Source: Aselliscus stoliczkanus (lineage: Eukaryota > Chordata > Mammalia > Chiroptera > Hipposideridae). Taken from it: a DNA stretch of 64,000 nt. Both the position numbers and the translations under genes were made by a program. Shown piece after piece: positions 40,601 to 52,600 of the stretch; the first letter of the stretch is position 1, and every line of letters starts with the position of its first letter. The notes below the pieces were generated by a model. That model was not told the origin of the DNA, searched no databases, and saw only the letters and a program-made list of their open reading frames with translations. The stretch spans positions 31,019,501 through 31,083,500 of the forward strand of contig CM066735.1 in the NCBI GenBank assembly GCA_033961575.1, in the 5' to 3' direction.

Positions 40601-43600
40601 AGCTGACAAAAAATAGTACTATATAGTTTCAAAAGTGTAGTCAAAACATAGACTGACCTCACTACACGAGAGTGTAAATATTCCTGGGCTTCCAGCTTTG
40701 GTTTTGTTATTTTCATAACTGTACAATTTAGAACAGACTGAATTAATAAATGAGAAGCGACACACACACACAAAAAAGTGTAGTCAACTTCAAGAAGGGT
40801 AAATATAAATATAAATAAAGACTAATGGGAATCAAAAACAAAGAGGAAATCATAAATCAGCTAAACTGAAATAGACATTTCCTTAGAAAATAGTAATAAT
40901 GAAATTGATAGCTGACTTGGTTAACAAAAATAATGGAAGATACAAAAAAAAGGGGGATATTTTCACTCCACTTGTTTATTTTTATATATAAATGTATACA
41001 TATACTTAGTATATATGTTAAACAATTTAAAACAGGGTAAATATATTATAATTGGTTTAGTAAAATATCAAGAGGCTATGCATATGTCTACCTTATTCTT
41101 TTTTTTTTAGCTTTATTGAGGTATAGTTGATAAACACAAAATTGTACACATTTAATGTATAATCTTAATGAGTTTGGAAATATGCGTATGTCCATGATAT
41201 CATCACCATAACCAAAGTACTAAACATATTTATCACCTCCAAAAGTTTCCTCGTGTCTTATTTTTTTGGTAGGAACACTTAACATTATATTTATCCTCTT
41301 AATGTATGTTAAAGATTACAGTACTATTGGGTTGTTGTAAAAGTCATGACGCATGTTTGCACACATTGGCACTAGTTCATTTTTGGAAGTTCTAGAGTCA
41401 TTCGCATCTATGTTATTGCTATGTCATTTGACAGCTGACAGTTCTAGCTTCATTCTAAAAAACAGTGAGCCATTTAGTTGAGTGAGTTTTGGAGATTTTA
41501 CAAGTTGAAGATGGAAGACCAAACTCTGCATTTTTGCTATATTTTACTGTTTTGTTTCCATGAACGGAAGAATGCGTGTCAAGCTTGAGAAAAGTTGCAT
41601 AAAGTTTACGGTGACAATGCTCCACAAGAACGTCAGTGCCAATGATGGTTCACGAAATTCCGTGCTGGTGATTTTGATCTTGATGCTCCTCTGTCAGGGA
41701 GGCCCACGGAGGTTGATGACAACAAAATAAAGCCATTGATCAAGTCAAACCCACATTACACAACATGAGAGATTGAAGAAACATTGAACATCCTTTATTC
41801 AAATCACGACCACCTGAAGACTCTGGGATACATAAGCAAGCTCGATATTTGGGTTCCTCATGAACTCAAAGAAGTTCATTAGGCAGAGCGTATAAATATC
41901 TGCAATATGCTCATTAAATGTGAGGAAAACGATCCTTTTTTGAAGCTACTGATAACTGGTGATGAGAAGTGGACTGTTTACAACAATGTGGTGTGCAAAC
42001 AGTCTTGGTCCCGACATGATGATTCGCCTCAAACGACATCGAAAGCAGACATTCATCAGAGGAAGGTTATGCTCTCAGTGTGGTGGGATTTTAAAGGTGT
42101 CGTGTTTTTTGAGCTCCTACCAAGGAATCAAACAATCAATTTGAATGTGTGCTGTCTGCAATTGGACAGTTTCAACAAATCCATCATGCAGAAATGTCCA
42201 GAGCTTGTTAATCATAAAGGAATGTGTTCCATTGTGACAACATGAGACCACATACAAGTTTGATCACCTGTCAAAAATTATTGGAGCTTGGATGGGATGT
42301 GTTGCCACACCCACCATACTCACCTGACCTTGTGCCTTCAAACTTCCATTTGTTTTGCTGTCTTCAAAACTCCTTGCATTGTAAAATGTTCAATTTAGGT
42401 GAGGCTGTAAATCAGCACCTTGTTCAATTATTTACAAATAAAGGTAGGTCCTTCTATGAACGAGGAATTACGAAGCTCACTGAAAGATGGCAAAAGGTTA
42501 TCAAATAAAATGGGCAATATATCATTGATTGATCTTTGTTCTTTATATAAATAAATGATCTTTGGAAAACATAGACAAAATACGTCATGACTTTTCCAAC
42601 AACCCAAAATATTGTTAATTACAGGTACTATGTTCTACAGCAGATATCTAAAACTTATTTATCTTGCATACCAGAACCTTTATCTCCAGTAAAAAACAAT
42701 TCCCCATTTCCTTTTACACCTATCCTCTGGCAACCACCTTTCTATTCTCTGCTTCATTGAGTTTGACTATTTTAGATAAGTGGAAGCATGCAATATTTGT
42801 CCTTCTGTGACTGCCTGGTATTATTTATCACAGTGTCCTCTAGGTCTTCCATGTTGTTGCAAATAGCAAGGTTTCCTTTTTTAAAAGACTGACTGGTATT
42901 CCATTGTGTGTGTGTGTGTGTGCGCGCGCACGCCGCACGCGCGTCACATAATCTTATCCTTTCATCTGTTGATAGACATTTGGGTTGTTTCCATATTTTG
43001 CCAATTGTGAACAATGTTGCAGTGAACATAGCAGTGCAGATGTCTATTCAAGATCCTGATTTCACTGCTTTTGGATTTGTACCTAGAAATGGGATTGTTC
43101 AATCATAAGGTAGTTCTATTTTTTTTTTAATTAAAATGTATTGGGGCAACAATTGTTAGTAAAGGTACATAGGTTTCAAGTATACACTTCTGTAATACAT
43201 CATCTATTGTATATATCACATTCTGTGTTCACCACCCAGTGTCAGTTTTTCTTCCATCACCATATATTTGATCCCTTTAACTCTAGTCTACCACCCACTT
43301 CCTCCCTTACCTCTGGTAACCACTAAACTATTGTCTGTGTCTATGAGTGGCCAAGACATGGAAACAATCAAAGTGTCCTTCTATAGATGATTGGATAAAG
43401 AAGATGTGGTACATATACACAATGGAATACTACTCTGCCATAAAAAAGGACAATATACTGTCATTTGCAACAACATGGATGGATCCTGAGATTATTATTC
43501 TAAGCGAAATAACTCAGACAGAAAAAGTTGAGAACCCTATGATTTCACTAATATGTGGTATATAAAACTGAAAACAACAAAGGAACAAGACAGACAAATG

Positions 43601-46600
43601 AAGAAACAAAAACTCATAGACAGATTGTAGTTTGCTGGGAGCCGTCAGCACCCAAAAGGAACAAGACAGACAAATGAAGAAACAAAAACTCATAGACAGA
43701 TTGTAGTTTGCTGGGAGCCGTCAGCACCCAAATATATGACAAGGTTTCATGGTCGATTATAGTCTCCATGCCTGTGAACCCATGTGCCTTTTCTCTACAT
43801 CAGATCCTATAGGAGACAGTACTTTCACTGTATTTATGACAAGTTCTTGTGGTACCCCAATGAGATAACTACGCAGTCAGCAACGGGTAAGATCTCCTAG
43901 AAAAGAGGGGAGACAACCTAAGCCAGGCGGTAGTTCCGTGGGGACCCCAGGACTAAGAAATAGGGGACTCAAGCCCCTTGGAAACAGGCTCAGACTCCTG
44001 GCCACATAAGCCAAAAAGCCTGGCTGTGAGTAACTGATAACATAATCCGATAAACTCGTTTGCCTAAGATAACCACAGTGAAAAGTCTCCTTGGAGACTA
44101 AAAGTCTCCAGGCCATGAGAGTTCCGATAAGGGACATAAGGGACAACTTGCTGACCATGAGCTATGTTAATCTATAGCCTTAATTGGATTCTTTGCCTTG
44201 TACATTGTTGTAGCAACAGACACTGAAGCTTTAGATCAAATATATGCCCTGTGAGTCTTACTGCTGGACTAGATAGTCAAGGTAATCATGGTAACCATTC
44301 TTCAGGTGATGTGTAGAAACTGAGTGTGGGTCATAAAGAGATTATCATAGATGAGATTATCCTTAAACTAGACAAGGTCACAGTGTGCCCTGGGGAGAAC
44401 AATTATAAGGAAGTAAAGACTAAAAGTGTTAAGAAAGAAAACTACATCAAAACTTTGTGGAACTTAAACTTGTGATTGGATAATGGTCAAAAGTCCCTAT
44501 AAGGACATGTTACTGCAATAAAGTGTGACACTTTTTTTCTCTTTAACTCCCCTGGTGTCTCCACTGTCTCCCTTCTTTATTTTCCTCCCCTGCTGATGCC
44601 GTCTCCACCTGAGGGAAACCCTGGTCAGCGGAGGCTGGTCCCCTGCAGTAGTTCTATTTTTAACTTTTTGGGTCAGCCTCCATATGTTTCCCATAGAGGC
44701 TGCACCAATTTATGTTACCAATAAGGGTTCTAATTTTTCTACATCCTTCTCAATATTTATCTTTTTCTTTTCTTTTCTTTTTTTTTTGTAATATCCATCT
44801 TAACAGGTATGAGGTAAAATTTCACTGTGGTTTTGACCTGCATTTCCTTCATAATTAGTAAAGTTGAGAACTTTAATAAACACATTGGCCATGTGTATGC
44901 CTTCTTTGAAACAATGTTCAAATCCTTTGTCCATTTTAAAAAATTTATTGATTTTTGCTATTGAGTTATAGGAGATTCTTATATATTTTGGCTACATCCC
45001 CTTATCACATAGATGGTTTAGAAATATTTTTTTCTATTCTGGAAATATCTTTACACATTGTTGATTATTCCCTTGGCTGTACAGAGCTTTTTAGTTTGAT
45101 ATAGTCCCACTTATTTATTTTCATTTTTGTTGCCTGCACTTTTGATTGAATATCAAAAAAAAAATCATTGCCAAGACCAATGTTTCCATATTTTTTTCTA
45201 TGAGTTTTACAGTTGCAGGTCTTACATTTAAGTCTTTAATCCATTTTGAGTTTATTTTTATGTAGTGTATAGTTAGGGTCCAGTTTCATTCTTATACTTG
45301 TGTATATCAGATTTTGCCAGTACCATTTGTTGAAGAGAGTGTTCCTCCTCATTGTGTATTTTTGGCATCCTTGTCAAAGATCTGCTGATCATATATACCT
45401 AGATTAACTTCTGGACTCTCTATTCTGTTCCATTGATCTATATGTCAGTCATTATGCTGGTAGTATACAGTTTTAATTACTATAGCTTTACAATATATTC
45501 TAAAACCAGAATGTGTGATGCCTCCAGCTTTGTTCTTTTTTCTCAAGATCAATTTGTCTATTCAGGATCTTTATACATTTTATGATTATTTTTCTATTTT
45601 TGTAAAAGAAATGCCATCGAGATTTTTATAAGAATTGCATTGAATCTTGCATTGAATAACTTTGGGAAGTATTAACGTCTTAAAATGTTAATTCTTATCC
45701 ATGAACATGGCATGCCTTTCCATTATTGTGTCTGCTATAATTTCTTTCATCAGTGTTTCATACTTTTCAGTGTAAAAGTCTTTCACCTCCTTGGTTGTTT
45801 ACTCCTAAATAATTTATTCTTGTTGGTGCTTTTGTAAATGACATTGCCTTAATTTCCTTTTCAGATACTTAGTATACAGAAACACAATTGACTTTTTAAT
45901 GTTGATATGGTATTCTGCAACTTTGCTGATTTTGTTTATTAGTTCTTGCAGGGTTTTTTGGTGAGTGAGTGTGTGTGTGTGTGTGTGTGCGCACACACGC
46001 ATGCACACACAAATGCTAAAAGGTCTATGCTAAAAGGAATATATTTCCTAGGAGACAGAAAAAAAATCTAAACTTTGGGAACATGAAAATACAGAAGAGC
46101 TTGAAGTACACTGGAAAAATAATGCATGGGTAGATAAAAAAAATGAATATCTACTGTATCTAAAAATAATTATAATGTGGTAGAATAATTAAAAAAATAT
46201 TAGAACAATGAATCTATGAGGGTTTAAAAATCCTCCCAGTCAAGGGAGGTTTATTCCAGGCATGCAGATGTATTTTATATTGTTGTTTGTTCTTCAAACA
46301 TAGCACTAGGTTTTTTGAACTATGCATAAGCTAAATGTGATCTGAGGGCATGCTTCTATTTAAAAGACAGTTTTGATTAAGTGGTGTGAAAGCACATTTT
46401 TAAAAGTAAAGCTATTGATTTTGATAAATGCATATAGAAACAAAAATGAATTCTGCCTTAATATCGAAGATGAATGAATGAAAGTTACATTATTGAATAA
46501 ATAGATAACTGTCAAATTATATTGTAGTATTCTTCGCCCTTCTTCCAAAATTTCAGTTTTCAAAGAAGGTATAGAGATCTCTCTAAAAAAATGTGGCCAC

Positions 46601-49600
46601 TAAGTTTTCTTGATGATCTCCTTCATAATTTAGGTGTTCCTTGAGGATCTCCCTAAGGATTTTAATGATGCTTTACATGAATATAACATGCAAGTTACAA
46701 AGGACTTTGCCTCTTTCCTACTAATTGTTTCCAAATTGGCTGATATGAAACAGGAATATCAACTCCCACTGTCAAACATAAGTAAGTATTTTATCTTCAT
46801 TGTGGAACAATTTAAAAATAAATTACCTTGCCTAAGAGCATTATCTCCCAGAAGAACAGAATCCTGAAAATATATCTGCCTTAGTAGGGGATTCCTTCTA
46901 ATTTCCAAAGGAAGACAATGATTCTTAGAAGTTGAAGTTAAAAGGGCAGTGGAGAATGAGACTAAATAGAGTCATTTATAAACCATCTTAAAAGGTTGCT
47001 TTTGGGTCAAGACTGGAAAGTGGAGTAAGGACATCTATGAGATGAAGAAAAACTAGAGATTATTCTGTCACTTTTTTCCTTCAGAGGAAATATGCACCGT
47101 ATTCATGAACATTAACTCTTGGCAGATCCCTGGGTCCAAACTATGCTCTGGTACTTATTAACAGTGAAATCTTGGATAAATGACTCTACATTTATGCCTC
47201 AATTTCCTCTATAGATATATGAGAAAGAATATAAAATTATCTAACTAGTTTATGTGAGCTTCAAATAAATAAATTAAACAATTAAGTGAATATCATAAAA
47301 TAGTGCCTAGCACATAAGCGTACACTATTATGACTGCTCTTGATTTTCATAAGCTATTGGATTGAACTTTTCTAGGGGAAAGTACACAAGAAAAGGTGAC
47401 TGGGATAAAGGGAAAGGGTTGAGCTGTGGGTAGTAATTTCCTGGTTTCATTATATACTAACGTCCTCAATTGAAAATAGTCAAGGAGATAGAGCTTGTAG
47501 CTTCCTGAGTCCAACTAAAGTGGAAAGCAACATGAACAAAAAACAAATAACTGCGAGCATCCCAGAGGAGGCAAAATGGTAGTGTGTGAACATCCTGCCT
47601 CCTTACAAATTAAAGCCAAGTTTGAATGGATAACCTGGTGCTTTATAAGAATAGGAATTGAAAAAATATTTCCTTTCATATACCATAGTGTCTACTTGGA
47701 ATGCGCTACCTAGAAAGATTCTGAGTTTAGTGGAAAAAAGTACCAAGGTAATAACAATAATATCTGTGTTAAAGGAGTGTACAATTTGATTTAGTCTTTT
47801 ATTACCTGTTGATCAAAGCAACTAAAATATAAAACACAATTGTATAATATTGAGATTAAAATTAATAGCTAACACTTATTGAATATATTCTGTGCCAAGA
47901 TTCACTATTCATTTTATGTGATGTATCTTACTCAGTCTTCATTATGATGTATGTCCTGGAAAGTTGAATGGCTCCCCTTGTAGCATGGTCTAGAGCTCGT
48001 ATGTAAGGCTGGATAATTTGGCTAATATTTAAAAATGAATCTATTCCAACCTATTATGGCCAGATTTCACAGGTGAAGAATGTGAAGACTCCCAACTTGT
48101 GTCTCACTTAATGAGCTGCAAGGAAGGAAGAGTAGCTATTTCTCCATTTGTTAGTCTCTCTGGGAACTGTGACAGCGATTTGCTTCAATCAAAATCTCCA
48201 AACCGTGTAAGTGGAAAATGGGATTAATACATAAAATGTCTTTAAGAAAAAAATTGTACTTATACTTTCAGGCAGCTTAGAAAGGACTTCAATTTTCCCA
48301 AATTGAAAAAAAAAAATACAAGCTAATGAACAGAAATATCCAGGGATGGTATCTTATAGCCAGTCATTTCAGTTTCTCAGTATTGACCTGAGTGACTCTT
48401 CTTCTCCATTATGGCAAACTTCCAGGACTACTGTTTTTCTTTTGTCTTTGAAAACTTTAGGGGAGATTGCTGTGAAAAGAGCACATAAAGCTATTGGGTT
48501 GTCAGAAAACTCATGATGCATTTTTGCAATGAAAAACAGGAAAAATATGTCATGACTTTTCCGACAACCCAATATCTACAAGCTTTCCCAGTATTACTAT
48601 AGGTACTGGAAATCCCCCATAGAAGATAAAGAACTTGACGCATTTGGAATATGCTGAATCATCCATTTGAATGTTGGAATCAGTTTATAGAAGTTTAATT
48701 TATATCGATACAAAATTTGAAAAAATGTTTTGTTACATTCGATATTATGGAATGACACTGATGTCTCAACTCCATTTGATTCCAAAATGAGATAATCCTC
48801 GCATTTTGAAAAACTATGTGTATAGACCTTTGTGTATTTTAAATGGACACATCCATCTGAGTGATGTCTTATAATAAACGGCCCTTGGAAAATGTGGAAT
48901 TCTGGCATAGAAATAAAGGCATGCACTTTAGCTTATAAGAACCATGAATTTATGAAGTCTGTCTCCTGTATTTCGTTTGTATGATCACAGTTAATTACTT
49001 GTATAAGGACTTTGTAGCTAGCAACATTTAAAAAAAAGACGTATTAATTGCTAGGTATTATAATATTCCTTTCCTTCTATTGTACAATCTAACTTATGGA
49101 CAGTATGTGCCATTCACTTTGTTTCCTTTCAGTATGCAAGTTTTTCCATGGAAGGACATTGATACAGTTATATTAGAACATAATGTTAGTCTTATTGCCA
49201 CACAATCACCAGAAATTAGCAGTGACCTTTAATGAACAGGGCATGAACTCAGACATATAGTTGTTCCTGATGGTGTGCCAGAGAGAAGAGGGTGGGTCTG
49301 TTTCATCTGTTTTGATGTATCTTGCATTAGTGAATGTTTCCAGAGTATTGCTTGAGAGTAACATGCCCTTTGTCATACCCAACTCACTTTATATAACTTT
49401 TTTTACTAGTGTAAATTATAATCTCCTAAAACTTACTTTGCTTGTATTGTTTGTTACATTTTAGTGTAGTATTAAATACGCATACACACATATCTTTAAA
49501 TGGCATATAGCTAAGCTACAAGACATAAAACTGAAATGAACATCCGTGTATTCCTCCTCTATTTCATTCACTTGTCTCTCTCCTCTTTCCTCAGGATATC

Positions 49601-52600
49601 AAGTCTTCTAAACTTTGTGTTTTTTAATTCTCCTAAAAAAATGTCATATTCCAAAGTCATATTTCATTTTTGCTGCTTCTGAAGTTTATAAAAAATGAAG
49701 GAATACTTACTGTGGTCTACTGAAAAATTGCTGTTTTTTTGTTTTAGGTGTACAGAACAATGTAATAGTTATACTTTTCACCCCTCACAAAGTGACAACC
49801 CCGCTCCCCCAATCCACTGTCCCTACTCCCAGTATCATACATATGTATTACAATTCCATTGACTCCACTCCGCACACTGTACTCCACATCCTGTGACTAT
49901 CTATATCTATATCTATTAAATTATAGTTGACATACAATATTATTCAACATCAGCTTCAGGTATGCAGTGCAGTGGTCAAGTATTTACACCATCCATGAAG
50001 TGGTCTCTCTAACAAGAGTTGTGTCCATCTGACATCCTACAAAATATTTCCATTATTAATTATATTCCTCAAACTGTCTTTGGTATTCCCATGGCAATCT
50101 TGTGGTTACCCACTGTGCTTTCTAATCCCTTCCTCTTCTCCCTCATCCCCACCCCTCTCCCATCTAGCAACCATCGGTTTTTCCTCTATATCTCTGAGAC
50201 TATTTCTGTTTACTTTGCTCATTTATTCAGTTCTTTAGATTCCACTTATAAGTGAGATCATATGGCATTTGTCATCTTGTAACTTATTTCACTTAACATA
50301 ATGTTCTCTAGGTCCATCCAAATTGTTGCTAATGGTAAGATTTCTTTCTTCTTTATAGCTGAGTATTACTCCATTGTATAAATGTACCACGGTATTTTAA
50401 TCCAGTTGTTTATGATGGGAATTTTGGTTGTTTCCAAGACTTGGCTATTGTAAATAGTGCTGCAGTGAACAAAGAGGTGCATCTATTTTTTTGAATGAGC
50501 ATCTTGGGTTTCTCTGGATAGACACCTAAGAATGGAATTGCGGGGTCATAGGTAGTTCCATTTCCAGCTTTTTGAGATACCTCCATATTGATTTCCATAT
50601 GGGGCTGCACTAATCTGCAGTCCCAACAACAGTGCACCAGGGTTTCCTTTTCCCCACAGCCCTGCCAGCACTTGTTGTTTGTTGATTTATTGATGATAGC
50701 CATTCTGACCAGAGTGAGGTGGTATCTGAAAAATTGCTTTTTTAGCACACAACTCTATGCCTGTAAGATTCATTCATGTTGTGACATGAAGCTCTATTTT
50801 TTATTTTTACTATTTCATAATATTGCATAATGTGAAAGTAAAACAACCTTTTGATCTGTTCTGCTCATAAGTTTTTGTGTTTGTTTTTAGTCTTTGCTAT
50901 TACAGACGGTTGCTATAGACATCTAGTACACCTTTGTGACAGTTTCCTTCAATTATAAATTTTCTGGATTTTCGGGGTCAAATAAATTTTCTGGATCATG
51001 GCTGGAATAAAAATATTCCAAGAAATTTTAATAATAACTTTTCAAGCTACTCACAAGTCATTTTAGAATGTAGTATACTAGAATTCCTAAGGGCCCCATA
51101 TAGATTTCAAAAAAAGAGCAGGCATGGAAAACTATTGATTTGCTTTATTCCTGTTTTCATTTTCCTTCTTTTCTTTCCTTTCTTCATCCCCTCCCTTTTT
51201 ATTCTGGTAATTGGATTATGAAGATTGTTATAGTTGTTCAATGGAACTTGTCTCTTGAGACATCAGGCACCTGTTCCCTGATACTCTGTTTATAAAGGTA
51301 TTACCTGCATGAAGTAGGATAGTAATAAAATTTTAAATTAGCATTTCTTTCCTAGTGATTCTTGCTGTAGCCTAGGCTGGCTGGTTGAAATTGCCATCAG
51401 AATACTATGAGGCAATATGGTTCGCAGGTAGGGCCATGTCATTCTCTAGGCTGGCTGAGGATGGCACCACCCTAGTGTGTGTGAAAGACACCCTCTTTCT
51501 TCACCACAAAGAATGTGCTTTAAAAATATTGGTTAAAGAAGTAACTACAAGGCACAATGTAATACATTTTCAGCTTTCTTTATGCATAAGTAAGAAATTA
51601 AGAAGAGTCGTGTTTCTTTAGGTCATTCTGCGCACCATTGGAATCCATCACACTCAGGCTCCTGTACTGTTGTCACAGGCGTTTGATAGCCAAGGAAGAA
51701 GAATGCCACTTAATGCTTATGCACTGGATTTTTATAAACATGGTTCCTTGATAGGACTAGTCCAGGATAACAGGTACGTTTTATCTATTTGCCTCTATCT
51801 CTATCTATTTCCATGTCCACATCCATGCCCATGTCTGTCTCTTTCATCTCTATCTCTATTTCTATATCCATTTCCATCTCCATCTCCATCTCTATGTTGA
51901 TCTCTATCTGTATCTTTATATATTGAATGAATGAACTAAATGAATTTTAGGCAAAAGACTACAATTTCAAATATAGGTTAATTATGCTAAAAATACTGGA
52001 ATTTTTTTCTTAGAGACTAATGGCAAGAGTTTGTTATTTCTGTTCGCAGTTTACTAGCAAAATCTTGGGACTTAGACGGACTCATTTGACATAAAGAATT
52101 ACTCTTTATGTCAAGATATAAATATTTTCATATACTCACAAATATATTTTTATGTATTAGTATCCTATGTATTCCTTACTAGATATTTTAAAACTGAATA
52201 TTAATAACAAATATTGTTATGCTCTTCATTATCTGAGAGATGCTCTTCATTATCTGAGAGAACTATATAAAAAGTATGTAATTCACACATCTGAGGACTG
52301 AAAATATGGCAATTGTTTTAGTTCTATTGCAAGGAAACCATTTTCAACCCTCTTGGATTTACCTAAAATGGAGAAATTGGCCCAGGCACTGGGCACCCAG
52401 ATGTGGGGAAGGGCATTCTGTCACACCAATCAGGAATTCGGTGTGCATTTTACATAAATCTTTTTTTATATAAGAATAGTTTAATAATATTTATATTTAG
52501 GCAATGTCTAAAAATGAATAGTATTTTTATTATTATGCCTGTTTTACAGATTGAGTTTCTTTCCTTTTTGATAAGTCTATATTAAATTGAAATAGTTAAA

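Larger units (their letters stand above)
41105..46015 (-). mobile_element. Old L1, minus strand, host of nested insertions
   Basis: It starts with a T-run then 'agctttattgaggtatagtt' (3'UTR antisense) and, after the mariner (41327-42607), continues 'ttacaggtactatgttctac', then after the second interruption (43123-44647) runs through ORF2-like antisense sequence ('ccaatgtttccatattt' and 'taatccattttgagtttatt') to ~46010. It ends near a (GT)n tract (45965-45992). No intact ORF remains. Confidence 0.8.

Noticed and set aside
43877..44158. 93-codon open frame on the minus strand, looking like a small secreted protein
   Set aside because: It lies inside the solo LTR and has no viral or cellular domain.
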